A DNA stretch of 64,000 nucleotides from Aliiruegeria lutimaris (GCF_900099935.1 NZ_FNEK01000001.1:1-64000); one strand, 5' to 3'. Counted from the first letter of the stretch, positions 27,895 to 36,454 are shown. Notes: generated from the letters alone by a model not told the origin. Translations and numbers: made by a program.

Positions 27895-28848
27895 ATGATG
27901 AGCGATCCCTTCTTCCAGCCGGTGTCCGGCTTCGACCTGCCGCGCTACGCGGGCGTACCGACCTTCATGCGGCTACCGCATGTCCCGCTGGAGGACGAAC
28001 GCCTCGGCCAGGTCGATGTCGGTCTGATCGGCGTGCCCTGGGACAGCGGCACCACCAACCGCCCCGGCCCGCGCCACGGCCCCCGCCAGTTGCGCGACAT
28101 GTCGACGATGATGCGGGCCGAGAACGGCGCCACCGGCATCCGTCCCTTCGAGGCGATGAACTGCGCCGATCTCGGCGACGTGCCGCCGAACCCGGCGGAT
28201 ATCCAGGAGTCGATGGCCCGGATCACCGCCTTCTACAATCGTGTCCTCGCCGCCGGAATCCGCCCGCTCACCGCTGGCGGAGACCATCTGACCTCGCTTC
28301 CGGTGCTGCGCGCGCTGGCGGCAAAAGAGCCGCTCGGCATGGTGCATTTCGACAGCCACACGGACCTCTTCCACAGCTATTTCGGCGGCACGATGTATAC
28401 CCACGGCACGCCCTTCCGCCGCGCCGTCGAAGAGCGCCTGCTGGACCCGAAACGCGTGGTGCAGATCGGTATTCGCGGCACCACCTATGACCGCGAGGAC
28501 CGGGACTTCGCCGATTCCGTCGGCATCCGCGTGATCCCGATCGAGGAATTCCACGCGCGCGGAGTCGAGGACGTGATGGCCGAGGCGCGCGAGATCGTCG
28601 GCACCGCGCCGACCTATGTCTCCTACGATATCGACTTCGTTGATCCGGCTTTTGCCCCCGGCACCGGCACGCCGGAGATCGGTGGCCCGAACTCCTTCCA
28701 GGCGCTGCAGGTGGTCCGCTCGCTGAAGGGGTGCAATATCGTCGGCGCCGATCTGGTCGAAGTGTCTCCCCCCTTCGACGCCTCTGGCGGCACGGCCTAT
28801 CTCGGCGCGACACTCCTGTTTGAATTACTTTGCGTGATGGCGGGTTGA
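27895..28848 (+). CDS. Agmatinase/arginase family ureohydrolase
   Basis: 317 residues. All di-metal (Mn or Ni) ligands are visible: GGDH, FDSHTD and YDIDFVDP, followed by APGTGTPEIGG. The usual DAHxD is DSHTD here. Family members split guanidino groups to urea plus an amine (agmatine, guanidinobutyrate, guanidinopropionate, guanidine). Last gene of the importer operon, with AGGAGACG before the ATG. With the creatininase homologue it suggests a guanidino-type substrate. Confidence 0.92.
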   Translation: MMSDPFFQPVSGFDLPRYAGVPTFMRLPHVPLEDERLGQVDVGLIGVPWDSGTTNRPGPRHGPRQLRDMSTMMRAENGATGIRPFEAMNCADLGDVPPNPADIQESMARITAFYNRVLAAGIRPLTAGGDHLTSLPVLRALAAKEPLGMVHFDSHTDLFHSYFGGTMYTHGTPFRRAVEERLLDPKRVVQIGIRGTTYDREDRDFADSVGIRVIPIEEFHARGVEDVMAEAREIVGTAPTYVSYDIDFVDPAFAPGTGTPEIGGPNSFQALQVVRSLKGCNIVGADLVEVSPPFDASGGTAYLGATLLFELLCVMAG

Positions 28849-28885
28849 ATGGTCGGATCGGGCTGACAAATCCGGATCTGGGTTG

Positions 28886-28898
28886 CTATTGTATACCA
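28886..28898. promoter_or_regulatory. Candidate GntR (FCD) operator
   Basis: TATTGTATACCA lies 31 bases before the GntR gene. It has the core GTATAC and differs by one base from the perfect palindrome TTGTATACAA found at 32487. Autoregulation is inferred. Confidence 0.45.
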
Positions 28899-28928
28899 CA
28901 TCCAAGAATTTGGCCCCGATTGACGACA

Positions 28929-29609
28929 ATGAGTCCCGATGCCAATCCCGACGACCCCGCCGGAAAGGCCCAGCCACGCGAGTTGCATTCAACCGTGATC
29001 GCCTCCCAACTCGAGGCCGAGATCGTGGCCGGGGAGTTGAAGGCGGGAACGAAGCTCGACGAGAAGACTCTGACCGAGCGTTTCGGCGTTTCCCGGACAC
29101 CAATCCGGGAAGCGCTGCATGTGCTGGTCGCCCGGTCGCTCGCCGAGCGCGTCCCCTATCGCGGGGTTGTCGTTGTCGATATCACCCGGGACCGGATCGA
29201 ACAGATGTTCGAGGCGATGGGCGAGATCGAGGCGCTCTGTGGACGCATCGCTGCCGAGCGCATGCAAACCAGCGAGAGGATTGCACTCGAAACGCTTCAC
29301 CGACGCATGTCGGAACAGGCAAAGGCGGGCGATGCCGAGAATTACGAAAGCGCGAATATCGAGTTCCACGAGCGGATCTTTCGCGGAACCCATAATGACG
29401 ACCTGATCCAGCTGGCAAACACGCTGCGGCTCAAACTGGCGCCGTTCCGCAAATCCCAGCTGCGCAGCGCCCGGCGCGTGGAGCGATCGAACGAGGAGCA
29501 TGACGAGATCGTCAACGCGATCCTCGACCGCGACCCGAAGCGGACCGAGAAAGCGTTGCGGCGGCACCTCGTCAGTGCCGCGCGCGAAGTGCTTTCCCGG
29601 ATCGATTAG
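28929..29609 (+). CDS. GntR family regulator, FCD (FadR-like) subfamily
   Basis: 226 residues. The winged helix shows LKAGTKLDEKTLTERFGVSR and TPIREALHVL; an all-helical FCD ligand domain follows with conserved acidic and His residues (for example EFHERIFRGTHN and NEEHDEIVNAI). FCD regulators often sense carboxylic acids. The ATG at 28929 is preferred over the longer frame, which overlaps the ureohydrolase gene. The matching palindromes at 28886 and 32487 suggest it controls itself and the converging GGT/TSUP transcription unit. Confidence 0.9.
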   Translation: MSPDANPDDPAGKAQPRELHSTVIASQLEAEIVAGELKAGTKLDEKTLTERFGVSRTPIREALHVLVARSLAERVPYRGVVVVDITRDRIEQMFEAMGEIEALCGRIAAERMQTSERIALETLHRRMSEQAKAGDAENYESANIEFHERIFRGTHNDDLIQLANTLRLKLAPFRKSQLRSARRVERSNEEHDEIVNAILDRDPKRTEKALRRHLVSAAREVLSRID

Positions 29610-29610
29610 G

Positions 29611-30438
29611 TCACGTCAGCCCAGCCGACAGCATCCGGATCGCGGTGATGCCCAGAAACAGCGCGAAGGCGCGCTTGATCCATTTCCCGTCAAGCTTGTG
29701 CGCGAGCGAAGCCCCCACGGGGGCGAAACTGACCGTGAAGGGCAGGATCAGAAGGGCGGCGGGCAGGCTGATGAAGCCGAGCGAGAATGGCGGCCGGCCG
29801 GGCACGCCCCAGCCGGAAATCACGAAACCGATCACCGCCGGAACCGCGATCAGGAACCCGAAGGCGGCGGCCGTGCCGACGGCCCGCTTGATCTCAACCG
29901 AACAGGCGCTGAGGATCGGGACCGACAGGGTTCCGCCGCCGATGCCCATCAGCGAACTGAAGGTTCCAACCACGTAGGAAATAACCGCGTTGCCCGCCCG
30001 CCCCGACGGCAGGGACTTGCTCAGAACGATCGTCTTTGGATTGGCCATGTTGATGGCGACCAGCAGGGCGATCCCGCCAAAGATGAGCTTCAGCCCGTCG
30101 GCATTGATATATTTCGCCAGTAGCCCGCCGCTCAGCGCCCCCAGAATGATGCCAGGCCCCCAGAGCTTGAGAAGGGCCGTGTCGACCGATCCGCGCCGGT
30201 GATGCGCCCGCGCCGAGGAGACCGAGGTGAAGACGATTGTCATCAGCGAGGTCGCGACCGACATGTGCATGGCCAGCTCGGGCGGGAAATCCGTCAGCGA
30301 CAAGATCCAGAACAGCATCGGGACGAGGACGATCCCGCCTCCGACCCCGAGCAGGCCGGCGAGAATCCCCGCGATAATGGAGGTCACGACGACGCCGAGC
30401 AGGATCGGCAGGATTTGCATCAGTGTAAAGTCTGTCAT
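29611..30438 (-). CDS. TSUP (TauE/SafE) family permease
   Basis: 275 residues with about eight helices and two glycine signatures (ILAGLLGVGGGIVLVPMLF and GTFSSLMGIGGGTLSVPIL). It probably exports a small organic anion such as a sulfonate or carboxylate. It is not closely related to the TSUP protein at 15837. It lies 4 bases after the GGT-like gene, so it is in the same operon and may remove an inhibitory product or counter-ion. Confidence 0.88.
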   Translation of the reverse strand: MTDFTLMQILPILLGVVVTSIIAGILAGLLGVGGGIVLVPMLFWILSLTDFPPELAMHMSVATSLMTIVFTSVSSARAHHRRGSVDTALLKLWGPGIILGALSGGLLAKYINADGLKLIFGGIALLVAINMANPKTIVLSKSLPSGRAGNAVISYVVGTFSSLMGIGGGTLSVPILSACSVEIKRAVGTAAAFGFLIAVPAVIGFVISGWGVPGRPPFSLGFISLPAALLILPFTVSFAPVGASLAHKLDGKWIKRAFALFLGITAIRMLSAGLT

Positions 30439-30442
30439 CTTT

Positions 30443-32029
30443 TCAGTAGCTCACGGCTGCACCGTCCGAACGCGGGTCTGACGCCGCTTCAAGAAGGCCG
30501 TTGGGGTGTAGAAGGACCGCGCCTGCATGGCCGGCGAGATCGGAGAAGGCTGGTATCATTTCAACATCATGTCCCGCGGCCCGCAGCGCACCGACCAGTT
30601 TCGGATCGAACCGGTCCTCCAGTTTCAGGGACGTGGTGGCATCGCCCCAGGTTTTGCCAAGCAGCCAGCGCGGCGCTGTCACCGCCGCCTGAAGGTCCAT
30701 GCCGAACTGGACATGGCGCGAGAACACCGCCGATTGCGTTTGCGGCTGTCCCTCGCCGCCCATCGTGCCATAGGCCAGTACGCGCCCATCATCAAGCTGC
30801 GCAAGCGCGGGATTGAGGGTGTGGAACGGGCGCTTGCCGGGCGCCAGCTGGTTCGGGCCGGGCGAGAGCGAGAAACCCGCGCCCCGGTTCTGGAAGAAGA
30901 CGCCGGTTTGCGGGCAGACGAGCCCCGATCCGAACTCCCAGAACACGCTCTGGATGAAGCTCACGACCGTGCCATCGGCATCCGCGGCCCCCATCCAGAT
31001 CGTGTCGCCCTCCTTCGGCTCGTGCGGCCAGGGCAAGGCCCGCTTGCGGTCGATCCGAGCGGCCATTGCGTCGAGACGCGCATTCTGCAACCAGTCCTGA
31101 GCCGGCTCCGCCATGCTGTCCGGATCGCCCAGGTCGGCGTTGCGCAGCACGAAGGCCTGCTTGGTCGCCTCGATCAACCCGTGCAGGTGATCGAAGCTTT
31201 CCCCCTCAGCGACATTCAACCGGTCGAACAGCGCGAGAATTATCAGCGAGGCGACCCCCTGCGTCGGCGCGACCATGTTGAAGAGCTTTCCGTGAGTGGT
31301 GGTCACGCTGAGAGGAAAAACGGTACGGGGCTGATATGCCCGGAAATCTTCGAGCCGTAGCGGGCTGCCCTGAGCTTCCAGATAGCGCGCGTGGGTCGCC
31401 GCGATAGGGCCGTCATGGAAGCCGCGCAGACCATCCCGTGCGAGGGTCGCGAGCGTTTCGGCCAGCGCGGCCTGCCTCAGCCGGTGGCCCGGCGCGGGTG
31501 GGTGGCCGTCGACAAGGAACGTCTCGGCAAAGCCGGGAATGTCTTTCAGAGCCTCCAGCTTTTCTGCCGTCATGCGCGACTGGTTGCCGGTGACCGCAAT
31601 CCCGTCCCGCGCATAGGCGATGGCGTTGCCCAGCAGGCGCTCAAGCGGCAGACGGCGCGCTTCCGGGACCAACGAAAGCGCCGCCTCCCACCCCCCGATC
31701 GTGCCGGGAACCGTCAAGGCGGCCAGCCCGCCACGTGCCGGGATGGCGTCGCGATGACCATGTGCGGCGTACCAGTCCGGCGTGGCCAGCCCCGCCGCCT
31801 GCCCGCAGGCGGAAATGCCGACCGGCTCCATGCCGGGCCGATGGATGAGCCAGAACCCGTCGCCGCCGATCCCGTTCATATGCGGGTAGGTCACGGCAAT
31901 AGTGGCCGCCGCGGCGACCATCGCCTCGATCGCCGTGCCCCCGGCCTCCAGAATATCCCGCCCCGCCAGGGCGGCAGCGCGATGTGGCGCGGAAAACGCG
32001 CCCCTAAAGCCAAGTGCGGAATGCAGCAT
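30443..32029 (-). CDS. Gamma-glutamyltransferase-like Ntn hydrolase, no signal peptide
   Basis: 528 residues, spanning the large and small subunit regions of gamma-glutamyltranspeptidases. The self-cleavage nucleophile is Thr343 in EGDTIWMGAADADGTVVSF, followed by FWEFGSGLV and FQNRGAGFSLSPGPN. A C-terminal GTMGGEGQPQTQ motif is present. With no export signal, it is probably a cytoplasmic member acting on a gamma-glutamyl or other amide (as in GGT-like hydrolases of catabolic operons). It lies just after the TRAP transporter remnant. Confidence 0.9.
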   Translation of the reverse strand: MLHSALGFRGAFSAPHRAAALAGRDILEAGGTAIEAMVAAAATIAVTYPHMNGIGGDGFWLIHRPGMEPVGISACGQAAGLATPDWYAAHGHRDAIPARGGLAALTVPGTIGGWEAALSLVPEARRLPLERLLGNAIAYARDGIAVTGNQSRMTAEKLEALKDIPGFAETFLVDGHPPAPGHRLRQAALAETLATLARDGLRGFHDGPIAATHARYLEAQGSPLRLEDFRAYQPRTVFPLSVTTTHGKLFNMVAPTQGVASLIILALFDRLNVAEGESFDHLHGLIEATKQAFVLRNADLGDPDSMAEPAQDWLQNARLDAMAARIDRKRALPWPHEPKEGDTIWMGAADADGTVVSFIQSVFWEFGSGLVCPQTGVFFQNRGAGFSLSPGPNQLAPGKRPFHTLNPALAQLDDGRVLAYGTMGGEGQPQTQSAVFSRHVQFGMDLQAAVTAPRWLLGKTWGDATTSLKLEDRFDPKLVGALRAAGHDVEMIPAFSDLAGHAGAVLLHPNGLLEAASDPRSDGAAVSY

Positions 32030-32035
32030 GTTTTA

Positions 32036-32387
32036 CTACCCGATCGCTTCGGGCAGCCAGTTGGCAAGGCCCGGAAAGAAGAAGACCATCGCGAGCCCGA
32101 AGAGCTGAAGGCCGATGAAAGGGACCACGCCGCGATAGATATCGGCGGTCGTGACCGAGGACAGCGCTACGCCCTTGAGAAAGAGCAGCGCCCAGCCGAA
32201 GGGCGGCGTCAGGAACGAGGTTTCCAGTTTCTCCGCCACGAGAATCGCGATCCTTTCGAGGAAGAAGCCGAGCACGAAGAGCAGCGGCAGGACGACGATT
32301 TGACCATTCAGTCCGCCGGGCACCATCGAGAGGGCGTCGTGCACCGGCCAACGTGACACCGGCAGCAGTGAATTTGCGTCTGTCCAT
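32036..32387 (-). pseudogene. Deletion scar of a TRAP transporter (dctP start joined to dctM end)
   Basis: ATG at 32387, preceded by GAAAGGAA, opens MDRRKFTAAGVTLAGA, the start of a Tat-type signal like those of TRAP binding proteins. In another frame the following DNA encodes the C-terminus of the large permease: LPLLFVLGFFLERIAILV, TSFLTPPFGWALLFLKGV, then a TTADIYRGVVPFIGLQL segment to the natural end. The DctM part is itself missing about 30 residues after LGFFLE. One or more deletions have removed most of dctP, all of dctQ and most of dctM. A 118-codon frame from 32392 may still be read. Confidence 0.8.
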
Positions 32388-32486
32388 GACATTTCCTTTC
32401 GCGGGCATTCGAATATGGGTCCACGAAAGTCTCTCGGCCTTGCAGCTCAAGATAATTGGGTTCCACACGGATCGCGGTCGCGTGCT

Positions 32487-32496
32487 TTGTATACAA
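32487..32496. promoter_or_regulatory. Palindrome TTGTATACAA, candidate GntR operator
   Basis: A perfect 10-base palindrome about 100 bases upstream of the TRAP remnant's dctP start codon, in an AT-rich stretch likely to be the promoter for the minus-strand unit TRAP remnant-GGT-TSUP. It matches the site ahead of the GntR gene. Binding is inferred. Confidence 0.5.
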
Positions 32497-32716
32497 TCGT
32501 AGATTATATTTTCAATATCGAATACAAAAACAGGCGGCGTGTGAAGGCACGGCAGGCGCGCACGGGCTGCTTCCCCTGCTGATCTCGTTGCGAGCGGGAC
32601 AGCGAAAGGCGACCACTTCCCCTTGCCCGACGGAGATAGCCAGTGAGAGCCCTCCCCCAACCGGGAGGGAGAGCTATTCTTATGGGCTTGTTCCGGGGAA
32701 ATCGGCCAGTCGTGGC
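32497..32716. other. Intergenic region with a hairpin, no gene seen
   Basis: AT-rich near 32500-32535, then GC-rich. CCCTCCC-CCAACC-GGGAGGG at 32650-32669 can form a 7-bp hairpin about 50 bases beyond the stop of the DUF4405 gene. It has no U-tract, so at most it protects the mRNA end. I see no reading frame worth calling. Confidence 0.5.
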
Positions 32717-33223
32717 CTAATGAGCGGGCAGGCTCACCAGCACGCCGGCGATGTCCATTTCCGCCTTGCCGGAGGCCTGCGCGACCTCGAGTAATGTTTC
32801 GTCGGGCGAGGCGACGGAAAAGCCCGCCGCTTCCAGCGACGATTGCAGGCCGGAGGCGTCGAGCCCGAGCAGCGGGGCGACATCGCAGACGCTGCCTTCC
32901 AGCACCATGTGCGAGAGCGCGAATTGCGGCGGGCGGCCGCCGGACTCGACGGAACCGACAGGCATCAGGAAGAAACCTGCGGCGACCACGGATTCCCCAA
33001 GGGCCAACACCATCGGCAAGCGTTTGAAATAGTTTAGAAACGGACGCCAGTTGCGCCAGATATGCAGCACGAAGGGAACGATGAGCGCGATGCTGAGCCA
33101 TTCATGCATGCCGTGGAAACCACCCGGTCCGACATGGAAAAACAGCGCGACGCCTGAGACGAGCGAGACGATGAAAAGCCCGGTGGTAAGCGGTGTGGCG
33201 TAGCGGTTGAGCAGAGAGAGCAA
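32717..33223 (-). CDS. DUF4405 domain membrane protein
   Basis: 168 residues. N-terminal helices (LTTGLFIVSLVSGVALFF, then WLSIALIVPFVLHI) carry conserved His residues (FHVGPGGFHGMHEW and LHIWRNW), as in DUF4405 cytochrome b-like proteins. A third helix and a soluble tail of about 80 residues follow. Such proteins may bind heme and pass electrons across the membrane. It lies beside ApbE and the PepSY reductase, so a part in the same electron path is likely. Confidence 0.75.
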   Translation of the reverse strand: MLSLLNRYATPLTTGLFIVSLVSGVALFFHVGPGGFHGMHEWLSIALIVPFVLHIWRNWRPFLNYFKRLPMVLALGESVVAAGFFLMPVGSVESGGRPPQFALSHMVLEGSVCDVAPLLGLDASGLQSSLEAAGFSVASPDETLLEVAQASGKAEMDIAGVLVSLPAH

Positions 33224-33289
33224 GGGGGGAGTTCCTTTTGATATATTTCAATTGCGGCTTAACGCGGGGAGGTGAAGAAGTCGTTTCGT

Positions 33290-34264
33290 TCAGCCCGGAA
33301 CCGGCTCGGGCGCATGGGCGGCGAAGGCGGGGCCGGACGGCGTGACATGCAAGCCATCGCCCGCGCGCTCCAGGAACAGGACGGACAGGCCGATCCGCCG
33401 CGCGAGGCGGTCGCCTGCCTCTCGCCCGAGCACCATCATCGCGGTGGCCCAGGCATCGGCCATCATGCAGGTGGGCGCCACGACGGTGACCGAGGCCGGA
33501 CCGCGCTGCAGCGGTGCGCCGTGCACCGGGTCCATCGTGTGCGAGAACCGGGTTCCCATCAGCTCGACCCAGTGGCGATAGTCGCCCGAGGTTGCCACGG
33601 CGGCGTTTTCGAGGGTGAGCAGCGAATGGGCGTCCCTACGATCGGGATCAGGGCGTTCGACCGCGATCGCCCACGGGGCGCCGTTCAGCTGTCCGCCAAG
33701 CGCGCGCAGCTCGCCGTCGATGGAGAGCAGCCCATGTTCGATGCCGAAATCGCGCACGATCTCGGCCAGCCGGTCGACACCATAGCCCTTGGCTATACCG
33801 CAAAGATCGAGCGTGAGCGGGCCATGCTTGCGAACACGGGCGTTTTCCAGTTCGATTTCGAGCAACTCATACGCGGGTCGGCGTTCAGCGCGCAGTGCGG
33901 CGCAGATGCTGGCTGGGCTGGCCTGACCCGCCGAAAAGCCCCAGGCGGAAACCGCATCGCCCATGCCGATGTCGAACGCGCCACCCGACGCGATGCCGAT
34001 GGCGAGCCCGGCTTCGAGCACGGTTACAAGCCGTTCCGGAACGGGCACCCAGTGTCCGACCGGCGCGCGGTTGAGGCGCATCAGGTCGCTCTCGGGCTTC
34101 CAGGTCGACATCTGCCGGTCGACTTCTTCCACCGCCTGTTGCAGGGCCTTGCGCAGCGGTGCGGGGTCGATCCCCGGCGCGGCGAGCAGGGTCGCCGACC
34201 AGCGGGTGCCCATGGTCGGGCCGTTCAACGCGAGGCGGGTAAACTCAGTAGACATCTTCAACAT
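33290..34264 (-). CDS. apbE: FAD:protein FMN transferase (ApbE)
   Basis: 324 residues (or 321 from the ATG at 34255). Motifs: NGPTMGTRW near the N-terminus, DLCGIAKGYGVDR, AVATSGDYRHW, SHTMDPVHGAPL and the metal-binding CMMADAWATAMMVLG. It attaches FMN to Thr or Ser of target proteins. Unlike most ApbE proteins, no signal peptide or lipobox is visible, and a stop codon closes the frame upstream. The likely target is the DUF2271 protein encoded two genes upstream. The start lies inside the former tail of the reductase gene. Confidence 0.92.
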   Translation of the reverse strand: MLKMSTEFTRLALNGPTMGTRWSATLLAAPGIDPAPLRKALQQAVEEVDRQMSTWKPESDLMRLNRAPVGHWVPVPERLVTVLEAGLAIGIASGGAFDIGMGDAVSAWGFSAGQASPASICAALRAERRPAYELLEIELENARVRKHGPLTLDLCGIAKGYGVDRLAEIVRDFGIEHGLLSIDGELRALGGQLNGAPWAIAVERPDPDRRDAHSLLTLENAAVATSGDYRHWVELMGTRFSHTMDPVHGAPLQRGPASVTVVAPTCMMADAWATAMMVLGREAGDRLARRIGLSVLFLERAGDGLHVTPSGPAFAAHAPEPVPG

Positions 34265-34309
34265 AACGTCCCTCGGCTTTCAGGGTGACGGGGCTCAGCG
34301 CCGCCGGGG

Positions 34310-36454
34310 TCAGGTTTCGGCAAGCGCCTCGGCCACGCCCGCGCCCATGTCTCGTCCGCCGCAGACCATGATCCGCGCACCTTGCAGGACCAGCCGGCGC
34401 AGGCGTTCGGCATCATTGCGCAAGGCGTCCTGCACGTAGAGACGGCTGGCATCCCGGGAGAAAGCGGTGGTGAGCGAGGCGAGCTTGCCCTCCTGCTGCC
34501 AATGGGCAAACTCATCGCCATAGAGCAGGTCGCTGCTGGCCGAGCGGGCGCCGAAATAGAGATGCATCGGGCGTCGATCCGCGTTGGCGCGGACGAACCC
34601 GGCGAGCGGGCCGATACCGGCGCCGGCACCGATCAGGATCAGCGGGGAGTTGTCCGCCGCCGGGTGGAAGCCGGGGTTGCGGCGCAGGAAGGCGCGGATC
34701 GTCTGGCCCGGCGCAAGATCCATCAATTGGCTCGAGCAGAGCCCGCCCGGCTGCTTGCGGACGCAGATTGCGACGAACCCGTCCTGTCCGCTCGATGCGA
34801 GCGAGTAGAAGCGCGGCTGCGTGTCGCCTTCCGGGATCACGCCGATCAGGTCACCGGCCTCGAAACAGGCTAAGCCACGTGCGGTCAGCCGGCGCCAGAG
34901 CGTGCAGCGCGGAATGGTGAAGCGCAGGATCGCGATCGGGGTCTGAACCGCCTGCCCGTAGTCGCGGCGCGAGACGAGCGGCAGGTCGAGCAGCTTCGGC
35001 GCGGCCTGCGCGGTGTCGAGCGTAATTTCGATGCCGGTAATCTCGGCAAGCGCGGCAACCCAGGCGGCAAATGTTTCCTCGGACTGGCGGTCAACCTGTT
35101 CGGGCGGCATCAACTCCGGCCAGCCGGCGGTTCGGGCGGCGTCGCAAACGGTCGAGGCATAGGCGCAAAAACGCGGGTAGTTGCGGTCTCCGAAGCCAAG
35201 GATCGCGAAGGGTGCGGCGGGCGGCTGCGCCATCTCCGCGAGCCGGTCCATAAAGCCCCAGGCAGAGCTCGGCGAATCGCCATCGCCGGAGGTCGCAGCC
35301 AGGATCAGGATGCGCTCGGCCTTTCGGTAACGGTCGGGGACGAAGTCTGATAGGGAGGCGACATGGACGAGCTGTCCCGCGCGGTCGAAAGAGCGAGCGA
35401 GACGTTCGGCGAAGGAAAAGGTGGTGCCGCCTTCGGAACCGACGAGGATCACCGTATGGGCGGCGGAAGCGGCAACCTTGCGGCGATTCCGGCGGAACCG
35501 TGCAGGCAGAATCGAGCGGCCTGATTGTTGAAGGTAGCCGGTCACCGACAGAACGGGAACACTCAGCGAGGCCAGCCCGAGGATCAGCCCGAGCAGCGCC
35601 GCGCCCTCGCCCGTGTGCAGCATGTGGATCACGTCGGAGAGGCGGTCGAGCGTGCTGCGGGCAGACCAGGCAATCATCTCGCCAGTCCCCTGGTCGACAT
35701 AGCCGGTGCCGGAGCTGGTCTGGAGCGTGAAGACGTCGCGCAGGTTGCCTGCGCGTGGGAAGGTCAGTTCGCGCAGATCGGAGACCGCGATCTCCTTCAG
35801 CCCCGACATCTCGGCAGGCGACAGCCCGCCCGTTCCGCTGACCATAGGGAAGGCCGGCAGGGCGCTGGATTCGGAGATCAGCCCAACGGTGAGTGCGAAA
35901 AGCCAGAGGCCCGTCAGCGCCGAGAACATCAGGGCGATCCCGCCGAGACGGCCCAGTTCGAGATGCAGCCGGTTTGCCAGCGGTCCGCTAAGACGCCCGA
36001 ACAGCCTTCGCCAGCCGCCAAGCCGTCGGGCGGCGAGCAGGAAACCAGAGGCCGAAAGCACGATCATCGCAAGGCTCGCAACAGCGGCGGCGTAGCGGCC
36101 CGTCTCGCCGGCGAGAAAGGCGCGGTGCAGGTCCAGCACCCAGCTCTCGAAAGCAGACTGGGTCGCGGGGGAAAGCACCGCCCCCGTTCCGGGATCGTCG
36201 ATCCATTGCGAGGCCACCCCGCCCTCAAAGGCGAAGGCCGTGATCTGCCCGGTCGCGGCGCGCCGGATCTGCTCCAGCCCCGGCACCGCCTCCTGCACGC
36301 GGGCGGTGAAGGCGGCGAGGTCAAGCTCCGGGCCGGCCCGGATGGCGAAACTCTCCATGGCCGGGTAAAGCGCCAGGATCGCCCCGCTCAACGCGGTCAC
36401 GGAAACCACGAGGGCGAGGGCGAGACCAACCCAGCGGTGCAACGGACGGATCAT
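34310..36454 (-). CDS. PepSY-TM/flavodoxin/ferredoxin-reductase fusion, 3'-frameshifted
   Basis: 714 residues. Residues 1-330 are a PepSY membrane region (start MIRPLHRWVGLALALVVSVT). A flavodoxin domain follows (ILVGSEGGTTFSFAERLA, AATSGDGDSPSSAWGF, GFGDRNYPRFC), then an FAD/NAD(P) reductase module (RFYSLASS, GAGAGIGPLAGFVR, MVCGGRDMG). It should pass electrons from NAD(P)H to the periplasmic side. The frame stops at GVAEALAET. A -1 shift there restores 22 more residues ending GRYVEDVY, the usual diflavin-reductase tail, with a stop at 34245. Confidence 0.88.
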   Translation of the reverse strand: MIRPLHRWVGLALALVVSVTALSGAILALYPAMESFAIRAGPELDLAAFTARVQEAVPGLEQIRRAATGQITAFAFEGGVASQWIDDPGTGAVLSPATQSAFESWVLDLHRAFLAGETGRYAAAVASLAMIVLSASGFLLAARRLGGWRRLFGRLSGPLANRLHLELGRLGGIALMFSALTGLWLFALTVGLISESSALPAFPMVSGTGGLSPAEMSGLKEIAVSDLRELTFPRAGNLRDVFTLQTSSGTGYVDQGTGEMIAWSARSTLDRLSDVIHMLHTGEGAALLGLILGLASLSVPVLSVTGYLQQSGRSILPARFRRNRRKVAASAAHTVILVGSEGGTTFSFAERLARSFDRAGQLVHVASLSDFVPDRYRKAERILILAATSGDGDSPSSAWGFMDRLAEMAQPPAAPFAILGFGDRNYPRFCAYASTVCDAARTAGWPELMPPEQVDRQSEETFAAWVAALAEITGIEITLDTAQAAPKLLDLPLVSRRDYGQAVQTPIAILRFTIPRCTLWRRLTARGLACFEAGDLIGVIPEGDTQPRFYSLASSGQDGFVAICVRKQPGGLCSSQLMDLAPGQTIRAFLRRNPGFHPAADNSPLILIGAGAGIGPLAGFVRANADRRPMHLYFGARSASSDLLYGDEFAHWQQEGKLASLTTAFSRDASRLYVQDALRNDAERLRRLVLQGARIMVCGGRDMGAGVAEALAET

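Noticed and set aside
32004-33101. 365-codon minus-strand frame
   Set aside because: Composite of intergenic DNA, the dctP signal start and shadows of the DUF4405 gene and the dctM remnant; not one protein.
34310-34320. Programmed -1 ribosomal frameshift signal
   Set aside because: No X-XXY-YYZ heptamer or clear downstream stimulatory structure at the stop; a single-base loss or sequencing error is simpler.
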